Positions 1-8,806 of a stretch of DNA of 44,016 nt are shown here, one piece after another. Below the pieces are notes generated by a model. It did no database searches and had not been told where the DNA came from. It saw only the letters and a list, made by a program, of their open reading frames with translations. Position 1 is the stretch's first letter; each line of letters begins with the position of its first letter. Location: positions 1-44,016 of the IMG/VR virus record IMGVR_UViG_3300008516_000235; one strand, 5' to 3'. Source of the stretch: a virus. Position numbers and translations under genes: made by a program.

Positions 1-26
1 ATGGCAGATTGTAGTGCCTATGCCCA
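1..26. repeat. Terminal direct repeat, left copy (circle join)
   Basis: These 26 bases are identical to the last 26 bases of the window (43991..44016). Together with the reading frame that continues across the ends, this shows that the sequence is a circular molecule, or a circularly permuted one, opened at an arbitrary point. The repeat lies inside a gene and is probably an assembly overlap rather than a biological terminal repeat. Confidence 0.93.
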
Positions 27-612
27 AACCGTCCTCGACGACGCTGATGAGGCTACCTTCAAAGCGACGGTCAATCTCGAAATTGGGACTGACGTACAGG
101 CGCAGGATGACGAGCTCGATGACATTGCGGGGCTCACCTTCGCCGATGACAAGATCATCATCGGGACGGGCGCTGGTACGATCGAGACGATCGATTGCAC
201 GGCAACCGCGCAGATGGGCTTGCAGTACGGGAACAACCCCGTGGTGCTCAACCATCGACACCGCGTCACCATTGCTGAGATCAACGCTGGGCACGAAGTG
301 CTCCCAGCGATTGCTGGCCGGACCTATCGGGTCATCGACGTTGTTGCCATCGCCTACGGTGGTGCAGCGGGCACGGTGACGACGGTTGACGTCCTTGGCA
401 CACAAGCGGCGGGCGGCGTCAAGCTGTTCACCTTTGCACAGGCCGATCTCACTCAGTCGGCGGTGCTGACCTTGGCGGACGCGACGGTCCAGGCAGACGG
501 TGCTTCGTTTACTGCCTGTGATGCGGCCAGCGCGATCACCATCGGCAAGACGGGCGGCGATATTGACACCGCGACGGGCGTCGACTTCATCATCACCTAC
601 GTGATCGAGTAG
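1..612 (+). CDS. Virion or fibre-like protein, C-terminal part (continues from 43232)
   Basis: This is the 3' part of the gene that begins at 43232 and crosses the circle join. The complete protein is about 448 residues once the 26-base overlap is counted once. The part here is acidic and rich in Ala, Thr and Asp. It contains a second copy of a motif also present just before the join: DVQA...ELA..., then LTFADDKII.GTGAGTI. Such motifs are common in phage fibre and head-decoration proteins that carry modular repeats. The C-terminal 100 residues look beta-rich. It sits between the capsid protein and the connector genes, which fits a head fibre or decoration role. That role is inferred from position; the repeat is seen directly. 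Confidence 0.8.
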   Translation: MADCSAYAQTVLDDADEATFKATVNLEIGTDVQAQDDELDDIAGLTFADDKIIIGTGAGTIETIDCTATAQMGLQYGNNPVVLNHRHRVTIAEINAGHEVLPAIAGRTYRVIDVVAIAYGGAAGTVTTVDVLGTQAAGGVKLFTFAQADLTQSAVLTLADATVQADGASFTACDAASAITIGKTGGDIDTATGVDFIITYVIE

Positions 613-615
613 CCG

Positions 616-822
616 ATGAATCCAATGGTGAAGGTGCGGATGAAGCGAGACACCTTCGATCACAAGGTCGGGGATGTCGTGGAAAAGGATCGGGGGACAG
701 CCTTCGACTGGGTGCAGTCCGATCTAGCTGAGTTCTATGAGGGGCGGGCCAAGCCTGCCCCTCGGAACAAGGCCAAGTCTGCACCACGCAACAAGGCGAG
801 GTCTACGTCGAAGAAGGAGTAG
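616..822 (+). CDS. Small basic-tailed protein of the head region, unknown function
   Basis: The product has 68 residues. The first 45 residues are mixed and charged. The tail is strongly basic and contains an imperfect repeat, APRNKAKS followed by APRNKARS, which is visible as a short tandem repeat in the DNA near 758..802. The gene starts 4 bases after the preceding stop and ends 3 bases before the connector gene, so it is part of the head operon. Small proteins at this position in siphoviruses are often head-completion proteins, but I recognise no family. ATG codons at 625 and 640 are alternative starts. Confidence 0.65.
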   Translation: MNPMVKVRMKRDTFDHKVGDVVEKDRGTAFDWVQSDLAEFYEGRAKPAPRNKAKSAPRNKARSTSKKE

Positions 823-825
823 CAC

Positions 826-1617
826 ATGGGTAAGGTTGCCGACACGCTTGATTGGGATACCGAGAAAACGACGGTCAAGGCGAACTGCTACATCGACGGC
901 ACGGATCATGATACGTTGCTCGAGGCTCTATTCGACGGGGCGGTTGCGAAGGCTGATGCCTATCTCAACAACCCGTTCGAAGAGCTTCGGCCGACGATCA
1001 CGCTCTCGAGTATCGTCGCCGGCGATTACGTCACGATCGGTATCGGCAACCTTCCAGAGCTACACGGGACTGAGATTCCGGAGCGGTATCTCGTCGCATC
1101 CAGGTCGGGCAGTCTATCGGCATGTGCCGGCGGGCTTGCTACCTACGAAGCCGCGGACGAGTTGGACGAGGACGAGCGCGAGTTCGCGCTTGGCGACAAC
1201 GATGCAGAGGCCGCAACGAATCTTGCAGCGTTGATCAACTCCACCACGCTTGGCGGCTCCTATGGGGCCGTCGGCGTGGATGGAGTCGAGGCGACGGTCG
1301 GAAGCGGTGAGTCAACCAACGTGATCACCTTGTCGCGGCGGTATCCGGGGCATGGCGAGATCTACGTGTCAAGCTCAGACGAAGACACGATGCTCATTCG
1401 ACAGGTTCGGACGGCGATCACATTGCCGGCCGCTGTCTATCACTGGGTCTACCAATACATCTTCCGGCACTTCTACAACCGGGCAGCGCTGATTCAGGAC
1501 AGCACGCCAGGCCAGGGGAGCAAGATGTACCTCTCGATGAAAAGCGAGGAAGCCGGGCTAGTCGACAACTACGACCTACTCCGGCCGTGGCGATTGGCAC
1601 CAGGGGCGGCGGGATGA
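826..1617 (+). CDS. Head-tail connector (gp6-like) with an inserted beta domain
   Basis: The product has 263 residues. The first 60 residues and the last 60 look like the helical halves of a gp6-type head-tail connector. Typical features are the segment before LPAAVYHWVYQYIF and the C-terminal LLRPWR, comparable to the LL.PYR ending of that family. Connectors of this type are usually about 100 residues. The extra length is an internal beta-rich segment, about residues 65 to 205, with GDYVTIG, AATNLAALIN and NVITLSRR motifs. A related segment occurs in the tail tube protein at 2887. The connector would form a ring under the portal. The order connector, head closure, neck, tail terminator downstream supports the call. 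Confidence 0.7.
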   Translation: MGKVADTLDWDTEKTTVKANCYIDGTDHDTLLEALFDGAVAKADAYLNNPFEELRPTITLSSIVAGDYVTIGIGNLPELHGTEIPERYLVASRSGSLSACAGGLATYEAADELDEDEREFALGDNDAEAATNLAALINSTTLGGSYGAVGVDGVEATVGSGESTNVITLSRRYPGHGEIYVSSSDEDTMLIRQVRTAITLPAAVYHWVYQYIFRHFYNRAALIQDSTPGQGSKMYLSMKSEEAGLVDNYDLLRPWRLAPGAAG

Positions 1618-1958
1618 ATGAACGGATGCGGATTGAGACAGGCGCGAAGGCGCCACAGCCAGGCGGCGGGACGGCGTGGACTACCTCGTCGACTGAGACG
1701 CTGTGGTGCAATCCTGTCTTTGTCTCCGCCGAGAAGAAGGAGCGCTACCAGTCGATCGATGGCCAAGTGGATTACGAGTTCCACTTCGGGGATTGGCCGG
1801 CGATCACCATGGGCGGTACGCGGTTCGTGTGGATGACAGACGGTCATCCGAATGCGTTGAAGATCTACTCGCCGGTTGCGCCACCGCAGCGGCTGGCAGG
1901 GCCGCAACGAGTGACGGTGGTCTTGGTCAAGGATTCAGGGGAGACAGCCGATGAGTAA
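1614..1958 (+). CDS. Head-closure / head-tail joining protein
   Basis: The product has 114 residues. The start is ATG 1614, which overlaps the connector stop (ATGA). A longer reading would begin inside the connector gene. The protein is short and beta-rich, with WPAITMGGTRFVW and a C-terminal strand RVTVVLV. This suits the small beta-barrel head-closure proteins (SPP1 gp16 or head-tail adaptor type) found directly after the connector. The assignment rests on length, composition and gene order; I cannot see a diagnostic motif. Confidence 0.55.
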   Translation: MNERMRIETGAKAPQPGGGTAWTTSSTETLWCNPVFVSAEKKERYQSIDGQVDYEFHFGDWPAITMGGTRFVWMTDGHPNALKIYSPVAPPQRLAGPQRVTVVLVKDSGETADE

Positions 1959-2055
1959 GAAGAAACGGAAATGGTGGCTTTGTAAGCCTCGTGGCAACTG
2001 CCCGCCTTCGCGCCGCTGGCAGCGGCATAAGTATGGGAGGGGCAAGGATGAGTAA
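1951..2055 (+). CDS. Very small basic peptide in the neck operon
   Basis: The product has 34 residues, about a third of them Lys or Arg, with Trp pairs and two Cys. The start ATG overlaps the end of the head-closure gene, and the stop overlaps the start of the next gene. Both junctions read GATGAGTAA, so all three genes would be translationally coupled. A peptide this short could also be a spacer that only passes ribosomes along. I recognise no family. Confidence 0.4.
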   Translation: MSKKKRKWWLCKPRGNCPPSRRWQRHKYGRGKDE

Positions 2056-2446
2056 GGCGTTCGTCTCCAACCTCCCACTCGCGACGGCAGCGATCAGCGC
2101 GGCGTCGGATAAGGCGTTGCTTGCTGCAGCCTACGCGGGACGCAATCAGGTGGTCAAGAACCTGACTGGCTCGCGCAGCGGCAAGCGATACAAGGTGCCC
2201 GGCACCCAGACGTACTACACCGCATCAGCGCCGGGTGAGTATCCAGCGGCTCCGACCGGAGATCTTCGGGGCAGCTACCGCGCGAAGATGCTCAAGCCGG
2301 GGACAGCGGTAGTGGCGACAGACAAGGACTACGCGTTGCCACTCGAGAAGAAGCCGCCGAGCGAAGGAGGCCGCGAGCATCTGCGACCGTCATTGGAGCA
2401 GGCACGGCCGGACATGCTGAAGGAACTCAGCAAGAGGTGGTTCTGA
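2048..2446 (+). CDS. Neck / tail-completion protein, HK97 gp10-like
   Basis: The product has 132 residues. The start is ATG 2048, preceded by GGGAGGGGC as ribosome-binding site. The layout is typical of HK97 gp10-like minor tail proteins: an N-terminal helix (SDKALLAAAYAGRN), a tract around YTASAPGEYPAAPTGDLRGSY, then YALPLEKK and HLRPSLEQA near the C-terminus. APGEYP..PTG.L..S is a signature of this family. The protein lies between head closure and tail terminator, where it would join the head to the tail. The function is known for the family and inferred here. Confidence 0.75.
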   Translation: MSKAFVSNLPLATAAISAASDKALLAAAYAGRNQVVKNLTGSRSGKRYKVPGTQTYYTASAPGEYPAAPTGDLRGSYRAKMLKPGTAVVATDKDYALPLEKKPPSEGGREHLRPSLEQARPDMLKELSKRWF

Positions 2447-2880
2447 TGGCCGACGAAACAGCGCGGGCGGTGCGCATCGCAATCTACAACCGCGTGACAG
2501 CGGACGCGACGATGAAGTCGGTCTTCGGGCAGAGCAGCGTGGTGTTCATGTATCGCATCATGGCGCCGAAGGATCCGACGTTTCCTTATCTCGTCGACCG
2601 GCTCGCGCTTACGCGGCCATTGCTGGACACGGTGCATAGCTGCTTCCTCGACCTGTGGTACTACGGCGAGAACCCAGAAACGGTCGATCAGGCAGTAGAT
2701 CGACTGAAGATCCTGCTACACGAATGGACGTTTGATACCGGCTCGAGCGAGGCGAGTGGCTTCCTCGAATGGTTCTCTGGCGGTTACATCCCGACTGACG
2801 CGGAGAAGGTCTATCACTACGCAACGCAGTGGGATGTGCGCTTAGGGGCGGCAAGAGACACAACAAACATAGTGGGGTGA
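2446..2880 (+). CDS. Tail terminator / tail-completion protein (DUF3168-like)
   Basis: The product has 144 residues. The start is ATG 2446, overlapping the upstream stop in TGATG. It opens with an ARAVRIAIYNRVTAD helix, a short PTFPYLV segment, a central FLDLWYYGENPETVDQAVDRL, then a C-terminal beta strand. This order matches proteins that cap the tail tube and set its join to the head (DUF3168 or minor capsid terminator type). It is directly followed by the tail tube gene, as in most siphoviruses. Confidence 0.65.
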   Translation: MADETARAVRIAIYNRVTADATMKSVFGQSSVVFMYRIMAPKDPTFPYLVDRLALTRPLLDTVHSCFLDLWYYGENPETVDQAVDRLKILLHEWTFDTGSSEASGFLEWFSGGYIPTDAEKVYHYATQWDVRLGAARDTTNIVG

Positions 2881-2886
2881 TGAAAG

Positions 2887-4020
2887 ATGGCAAGCGGACT
2901 GATGACCGGACTTCGCGCGTCGTCCTATGCGCGGTATCTGCGGGGACCGGGGAAGGCGTATCGGAACTTCACAGCCTATCCGGCGAATCCAGGCACGTTG
3001 CTTGGGGCGACGGATGGGCCGTCGGACTTCAACTGGGGTATCACGGAGTGGGATGACAAGCCTGCAGGCGCAATGGGGCTCGTCAAGAATCACCGGCTGG
3101 TCGCTGAGTGCATTCCGACGCTCAAGATTCCTTTCAAGGAATGGCTTCCAAACAACTTGCTGTACTCGATGGGCGGGGCGAACTCAGCTGACCAAACGCC
3201 GACCGATGTCAAGGGTGAATACCTTGGCACGGGGGCAGAGGTCACGGTAGGCGTCGTGCTCGGGCACGGGACAACCGGCGGGGCAGTCGACGAGGCTACC
3301 CTCCAGGTGTGGTACACGGCCGCCGCGTTGGGCGATCCGACCAAGGGTGTGCTCGACACTGACTACCAGGTGGTCGATCAGATCACGCTAGCTGATGTAA
3401 CAACTGGCGACACAATCGTCATCGGCGGGCTGACGTTCACTGGGCACGTGGATACTACTACTGTGGCCAACCGGGAGTTCGATGCTTCGGGTGATGACAC
3501 GGCAGATGCGGTGGAACTGATCTCGTGCATCAACGATGCCACCTACGGCGTGCCAGGCGTTACGGCGACCAGCGCTCTCGGTGTTGTAACCCTGACGCGG
3601 GCAACGGCGGGAACGCCCAACACGATCACCCAGACCGGCGATCACGCGACCATGAAGTATCAGGTCATTCAGGAAGTCGCTGCTGGCTCGATCGAGAACA
3701 CCGACCTCGTCACCGCTTCGTACACTTACGACTCAACGGACAGCGGGGACGCGTATACGGTAGTGACGCCGGGGCAGATCGCGTCGGGCGACTACTGGGA
3801 CAACATCGCGCTGGTGTGCGAGCTGTCGAATCAGGCGTACTCCAATCCCTACATCGCGTTCATCATCAAGAACTGTCTACCGACACCGGACACGATTGCG
3901 ATTGCGGCGGAGCGTGCAGCCAGCAACCCGTTCTCGGCTACGTTCACCGGGTTCTTCGATCCGGCTGACGGGCTGACGCTTGCGAATGCGCCAGTCGAAG
4001 TACAGATCGGGACCAGCTAG
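2887..4020 (+). CDS. Major tail (tube) protein with inserted beta domain
   Basis: The product has 377 residues, longer than the usual 150 to 250. It follows the tail terminator and precedes the tail assembly chaperones, which is the fixed position of the tube protein. Residues 1 to about 155 and the last 100 look like tube protein: beta-rich, with IPFKEWLPNNLLYS and FTGFFDPADG. Residues about 160 to 260 contain an added module (TTGDTIVIGGLTFTG, then VTATSALGVVTLTR). This module resembles the insert in the connector gene at 826 and is probably exposed on the outside of the tail. No separate Ig-like C-terminal domain is evident. Confidence 0.78.
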   Translation: MASGLMTGLRASSYARYLRGPGKAYRNFTAYPANPGTLLGATDGPSDFNWGITEWDDKPAGAMGLVKNHRLVAECIPTLKIPFKEWLPNNLLYSMGGANSADQTPTDVKGEYLGTGAEVTVGVVLGHGTTGGAVDEATLQVWYTAAALGDPTKGVLDTDYQVVDQITLADVTTGDTIVIGGLTFTGHVDTTTVANREFDASGDDTADAVELISCINDATYGVPGVTATSALGVVTLTRATAGTPNTITQTGDHATMKYQVIQEVAAGSIENTDLVTASYTYDSTDSGDAYTVVTPGQIASGDYWDNIALVCELSNQAYSNPYIAFIIKNCLPTPDTIAIAAERAASNPFSATFTGFFDPADGLTLANAPVEVQIGTS

Positions 4021-4028
4021 GAGGCGGC

Positions 4029-4583
4029 ATGACTGACAAGCGAACGGGGGCTCTCATGTGGGAGCCCCCTGTACTCATGATCGAAGATCGGGAATACCCG
4101 TTGCGGAAGCTCGGGCTGGTGGACATTGGCCGGCTGACGAGGATTGTGAAGAAGGCATCGCAGTTCATCGATCGCAGCATCATCGAGAACATCGATTCGT
4201 TCACGCCGAAGATGGCGGGATCGTTCTTGATCGACTATCTCCCCGATGCTTTCGATGAAATCGTAGCGTTCCTTGCGACAGTGATCAGCCTTGAACCGGG
4301 TGTGCCAGAAGACGTTGTCAAACAGAAGCGCAAGAAGTCCAAGGCGAAGGAGTTCGTGGATCCGAATGAGGGAACCATCCGCGATCCGAACGTCTTCCCG
4401 CTGGATGCGCTGCCGGACCTGATCGCGAAGCTCACCGAGCACAGGAATGTGGTGGATTTTTTCGCCAACAGCGGGGCGATGGTTGCGGGCCTGAAGAAGC
4501 TGTTCGGCGGTTCCGACGAGTCATCGACCGAATCCAGCGACGATACGGATGGACCGACGAATACGTCACCGGAAGACGACTAG
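4029..4583 (+). CDS. Tail assembly chaperone, G-like product
   Basis: The product has 184 residues. It lies between tube protein and tape measure, where siphoviruses encode the chaperone that coats the tape measure during assembly. It is mainly helical up to about residue 155 (DIGRLTRIVKKASQFI, LPDLIAKLTEHRNVV). It then ends in an acidic low-complexity tail rich in Asp, Glu, Ser and Thr. The frame -1 relative to this gene stays open past its stop codon and encodes the T-like extension. This is the classical arrangement for a programmed -1 frameshift that makes a minor longer chaperone. Confidence 0.8.
   Translation: MTDKRTGALMWEPPVLMIEDREYPLRKLGLVDIGRLTRIVKKASQFIDRSIIENIDSFTPKMAGSFLIDYLPDAFDEIVAFLATVISLEPGVPEDVVKQKRKKSKAKEFVDPNEGTIRDPNVFPLDALPDLIAKLTEHRNVVDFFANSGAMVAGLKKLFGGSDESSTESSDDTDGPTNTSPEDD
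4457..4463 (+). promoter_or_regulatory. Candidate -1 frameshift slippery heptamer
   Basis: The sequence is T TTT TTC, correctly phased with the upstream frame (GAT TTT TTC). After slipping one base back, reading continues without a stop through the T-like frame to 4864. It is the only canonical X XXY YYZ heptamer I found in the overlap. The true slip site could still lie a few codons downstream, because the zero frame looks coding for about 15 more residues. Confidence 0.5.
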
Positions 4584-4864
4584 CTGAAGGTGGTGATGGG
4601 CTCTGCTATTCCCGGCTTCTTGATGTGATGGAAGTCATGAACGAAGCCGAGCGCGACGAGATGAAGGAGCGGGCGCTGTGGAGCTACCGCGCGAACCCGC
4701 CGGCGATCGAAGAGGGGAAAACCCGCCGGGTGATCTCGTTCGATCAGTGGTGGAGCGAGCTCATGGGGATGCCTGCAGAAGTAGAGCCGCCTGAGATCTC
4801 AGACGAAGAGATCGAATGGGCACTAAAACAGGGGCGGATTGGATTCACGCCGCCAGGGATGTAG
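4463..4864 (+). CDS. Tail assembly chaperone, T-like extension reached by -1 frameshift
   Basis: This frame is open from inside the G-like gene to the stop at 4864. It gives about 133 residues added to about 145 from the upstream frame. The segment RIQRRYGWTDEYV followed by a leucine-rich helix and MNEAERDEM is typical of T-domain proteins of siphophage chaperones. It sits wholly upstream of the first possible in-frame start (GTG 4625, ATG 4628), so an independent start would lose the conserved part. The gene runs to 12 bases before the tape measure start. Frameshifting is inferred from the frame relation and family behaviour. Confidence 0.65.
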   Translation, partial: RQQRGDGCGPEEAVRRFRRVIDRIQRRYGWTDEYVTGRRLAEGGDGLCYSRLLDVMEVMNEAERDEMKERALWSYRANPPAIEEGKTRRVISFDQWWSELMGMPAEVEPPEISDEEIEWALKQGRIGFTPPGM

Positions 4865-4876
4865 AGGAGTAACCGG

Positions 4877-7800
4877 GTGAACGTTTTTACGCTCTTCGGA
4901 ACCATCTCGATTAACAAGGCCAAGGCGATTGCCGATCTGAAGGCAGTCGAGACGGCTGGTCGGACAACCGGCACCAAGCTGGGTGCGGTGTTCACGAAGA
5001 TCGCGAAGGTTGCCAAGGTCGCCTTCGTTGCGGCGGGTGTTGCAGCGGCGGGGATCTTCGTGGCCGCGATCAAGAAGGCCGCCGACTATGAGTACGCGAT
5101 GGCCAAGGTCCGGGCGATTACTGGAGCCTCTGCCGAAGAGTTCGAAGCGCTCAGCCAGAAGGCGAAGCAGCTTGGCCTCGAGACTGCACAGACGATGACT
5201 GACATCGCGGCCGGCATGGAGGCATTCGGCCGCGCCGGGTTCTCAGCAACGGAGATCATCGAGGCAATGGGCGGGGCTGTTGCGCTGGCTGAGTCGCAGA
5301 CGATGGACCTCGGCGAGGCTGTGAGCATCACTGCGAACGTGCTTCGGCAGATGGGACTGGATACATCTGAGACTAACCGGGTTGTGAATCTGCTTGCAGC
5401 CGCTGCGTCTAGCTCCAATACGACTGTGGAGAGCCTCGGACAATCCATGAAGTTCTTCGGGCCGATTGCTCGCGCCATGGGAATGAGCGTAGAAGAGACT
5501 GTCGCCGCTGTCGGCAAACTCGGAGATGCGGGGTTGACGGGTGGAATCGCGACGCGTGCGCTTCAAGCGGCATTGCAGGGACTTGCCAAGCCGACAGATG
5601 AGGCCGCCGAATTGATGGAAGAGCTCGGCATTAAGTTCTTTGACGCGCGCGGTGAGTTCGTTGGGCTAGAAGGAGCCATGGCACAGATTGAAGTGGCCTT
5701 TGCTGACCTAACCCAAGAACAGCAACTCGCAGCCATGGCAACTATCTTCGGGGGCGGCGCAGTTAAGCAGTTCAGCAACCTGCTGGGAGTTGGTTCTGAG
5801 GAACTCGCTGCGTATACGGAGGAAATCACCGGCACGACCGTGGCGTTCGATCAACAGGCCGAGATGCTAGACACTCTCTCCGGCCAGTGGCAGATTCTCA
5901 AGGGTTCGTTCGAACTGCTCCTCGTCACGATAGGCACGGACATGATGCCGATTCTCAAGAGCCTTGTACAGGATCGCATCATCCCGCTTGTCAACAGCAT
6001 TACAAAGTGGATCGAAGCACAAGGCGGCTTGCTCCCAGCGCTGGACGCGCTTGGCCGGAAGATCCGCGAGAAAATGCCGATTCTGGGCACCTTAGCTGAT
6101 GCCATAGCTGCAACATTCAAGTGGCTGTGGGAGCACAAAGAGGGTGTTGTCAAAGCGATTGTGGCGATCGGTGCAGCGCTTGTTGCGATGAAGCTCGCGA
6201 CATTCGTTTCGAGCCTTGTAATGATGGCGACGAATCTAGGAATCATCGGGGCGCTCTTAGTGCCCGGGGGAGCGCTGCTCAAAGGCCTGGCTTTGCTCGC
6301 CGCTGGATTGGTTGTCGCCCGCATAGCAATCACGAAGTTCAACGAAGCACAGCAGCAGACGGTTGAGGACGCAAAGAATCTTGATGAGGTCGTTGGCGAT
6401 CTGACTGATTCGGCTGAGGATCTGGAACGTGCTGGGAAGATCCTGCAAGGCGCCATCAACTACATTGGGAGTGAGTTGGTGGGTCTTGTCGACACAGGCA
6501 GCATGTCAATCATCACCCTGTCCGAGATCTCGGACAAGATGGCTGATCTACGAGAGCGGGTGCTTGAGGTTCCTGTCGATCAGATGGCAGCGGAGTGGCG
6601 CAAAGGCGTGACTGAGATCCTGTCGGAGTACAGCAAGGTTGTCCCAGGCATCGAAGAAGTCATGAACAAGGTTATCGCAGTCTTTGACACTGATCCGATG
6701 GAAGCACACAAGGATGCCCTTGCAGAATCGCGGCGTGTGCTTGAGGAGTGGCGGGCGAGTCAAGAGACTGCAACAGATGCAACTGAGGCAGGGACTGACG
6801 CTACCGAAGAGCACACTGACGCGACTGAGACTGATACAGATGCAGCGGATGACAATGCAGTTGCTGTCTCAGAACTCGTCAAGGAATACGACGAGTTGAT
6901 TGTCGCATTGAACAAGGCCGACGAAGGAACCTATGAGTACGCTGTTGCCCTGAAGGATCTTGAGGCATTCCACAACAAGCTCGTGGAGGCGGCAGAGTAC
7001 CTTGCTGAAGGCGACATTGAGGTGGCGACTGCACTTCAGGCGCTTATCACTCTGACTTTGGAGTATGCTCGGGCACAGGGCGAGGTCATACCGCCAACTG
7101 AGAAGCAGATCCGCACAATGGCAGATCTCAAGAAAGAGTATGAAGAGCTCGCTGCGGTGATGCGCGCTCATCCGCTTGGCTCGCTTGAATATACTGATGC
7201 GCTTCGGGGCCTCCAGTCTCAATACAACGATCTGATGAACACCGTCGACTACCTGGAAGAAGCGGAACTCGCAGTTGGCAAATCTATCTGGGCGCAGATT
7301 CACGTACTTGAAGCACAGGGTGTTGTAACCCGTAATACGGCTAGGGAAACTGAACGACTGCGCGCAGAAGAAGAACGGCTGCGCGAGGCGCAAGAGAAAC
7401 TCGCGGAAGCACAGGAAAAGTGGAATCAGAAGGCAAGGGAAGCGAAGGAAGAGGCCAAGCGGCTCTATGAGGAGCAACACAGTCTACGGCTTGGTGCCAA
7501 TGAGCTGATTGCGACATTCCAATCTGCGACTGAGGGTTCCCAGGCACAGATCGGTGCCTACAACGCGTTGCAGAGCGTGCTCGACAACACGGTTACCGCA
7601 ATCAACGAACTCGAGGAAGCAGGCTTCGATGTGGGGGAAGAACTGCGAAGCGTTCGTGATGACATCGAAGACCTGGGCCTAGAGTCTTCCGATGCACGTG
7701 CACGGGTTGACGATCTCAAGGATTCTGTCAAGAAGCTCGCCCGCGAGCTGTGGGATCTTGCGATGAAGTCGATCAAGAAGGTCGTTGATGGTTACCAAGA

Positions 7801-8806
7801 TATGCGGGAGGAAGCCGAGGACTACTACCAGACCATAAAGGACATTCAGGAGGATTATGCTGAGAGCCAGCTTGCTGCCGAAGAAGACAAAGACGAGAGC
7901 ATCGAAGATGAGGGCCTTCGGCACAAGCGCAAGATGGAAGACATTGAGCTTCGCTATCAGCGGCGGATGGCTGAGTTCCATGAGCGCGAGTTCGATGAGG
8001 CAGAGGACTACGCCGCGGCGCTGAACAAGATCGAAGTCGATCACAACGAGGACATCGAAGACGAACGGATCCGCCATCGGCGCGCAATGGAAGACGTTGA
8101 AACCGATTACACAAAGGCGTTGCAGGATGCCGTTGATGATCGCGGCGAGGCCATGGAGGAAGAGAAGCAGAACTACATCGACACGAGAACGACAGTTCAG
8201 GAGGTCGTCAAGGGCATCGGGCAAGACATTCTAACCTACTTGGGTGACAAGGCGCTAGACATCGCGTTCACGACGATTGTCGACAACTTCCTCGGAATCG
8301 ATACAGCCGCTGAGACGGCAGCTACGGGAGTAGAGGGGTCTGTAGCGAAGCTCGCTGCCTCTCTCAGCACCGAAGCGCCGGGAATCATCTCAACGCTTGC
8401 CGCAATCGCCAAGGCGTTTGTGCCGCTGTGGATTGGCACCTCGGACAAGGTAGCGAATTGGGTTGCTAATGCGAACAAGTGGATCACCGAAAACATCCTC
8501 GGTCAGCAGTACGGAGGCGGGCTGAGGAAGCTCGACGAAAGCGGCAACTGGGTTCCCGTGGAAACCGCCGCGACGGGCAAGCTGTTCATGCAGCCATCGC
8601 TGACCACAATCGCGGAGCGCGAGCCTGAGCTTGCGATTCCGCTATCACGGATGCCAGCGCTTGCAGGCGCAGGGGGCGGCGAGATCCACAACCACTTCTA
8701 CCTCGATCACGTTCTCATGGATTCAACCGAGCGCGTCGGCGAGCTCGCCGAAGACCTTTACGCGCTACAGAAGTCGCGAAAGCGTGGATCGGAGGGGGTG
8801 CGATGA
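4877..8806 (+). CDS. Tape measure protein
   Basis: The product has 1309 residues and starts at GTG 4877. After a short hydrophobic stretch, residues about 75 to 380 resemble the TP901-type tape measure core: ADYEYAMAKVRAITGAS, then GLTGGIATRALQAAL, then a glycine-rich segment at IFGGGAVKQFSNL. Residues about 430 to 485 contain hydrophobic helices. A Thr/Asp-rich tract lies near 630 to 660. Residues about 820 to 1100 are long charged coiled coil. Such proteins fix tail length and are ejected with the DNA. At the family rule of about 0.15 nm per residue the tail would be near 200 nm, which is an inference. Confidence 0.92.
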   Translation: MNVFTLFGTISINKAKAIADLKAVETAGRTTGTKLGAVFTKIAKVAKVAFVAAGVAAAGIFVAAIKKAADYEYAMAKVRAITGASAEEFEALSQKAKQLGLETAQTMTDIAAGMEAFGRAGFSATEIIEAMGGAVALAESQTMDLGEAVSITANVLRQMGLDTSETNRVVNLLAAAASSSNTTVESLGQSMKFFGPIARAMGMSVEETVAAVGKLGDAGLTGGIATRALQAALQGLAKPTDEAAELMEELGIKFFDARGEFVGLEGAMAQIEVAFADLTQEQQLAAMATIFGGGAVKQFSNLLGVGSEELAAYTEEITGTTVAFDQQAEMLDTLSGQWQILKGSFELLLVTIGTDMMPILKSLVQDRIIPLVNSITKWIEAQGGLLPALDALGRKIREKMPILGTLADAIAATFKWLWEHKEGVVKAIVAIGAALVAMKLATFVSSLVMMATNLGIIGALLVPGGALLKGLALLAAGLVVARIAITKFNEAQQQTVEDAKNLDEVVGDLTDSAEDLERAGKILQGAINYIGSELVGLVDTGSMSIITLSEISDKMADLRERVLEVPVDQMAAEWRKGVTEILSEYSKVVPGIEEVMNKVIAVFDTDPMEAHKDALAESRRVLEEWRASQETATDATEAGTDATEEHTDATETDTDAADDNAVAVSELVKEYDELIVALNKADEGTYEYAVALKDLEAFHNKLVEAAEYLAEGDIEVATALQALITLTLEYARAQGEVIPPTEKQIRTMADLKKEYEELAAVMRAHPLGSLEYTDALRGLQSQYNDLMNTVDYLEEAELAVGKSIWAQIHVLEAQGVVTRNTARETERLRAEEERLREAQEKLAEAQEKWNQKAREAKEEAKRLYEEQHSLRLGANELIATFQSATEGSQAQIGAYNALQSVLDNTVTAINELEEAGFDVGEELRSVRDDIEDLGLESSDARARVDDLKDSVKKLARELWDLAMKSIKKVVDGYQDMREEAEDYYQTIKDIQEDYAESQLAAEEDKDESIEDEGLRHKRKMEDIELRYQRRMAEFHEREFDEAEDYAAALNKIEVDHNEDIEDERIRHRRAMEDVETDYTKALQDAVDDRGEAMEEEKQNYIDTRTTVQEVVKGIGQDILTYLGDKALDIAFTTIVDNFLGIDTAAETAATGVEGSVAKLAASLSTEAPGIISTLAAIAKAFVPLWIGTSDKVANWVANANKWITENILGQQYGGGLRKLDESGNWVPVETAATGKLFMQPSLTTIAEREPELAIPLSRMPALAGAGGGEIHNHFYLDHVLMDSTERVGELAEDLYALQKSRKRGSEGVR

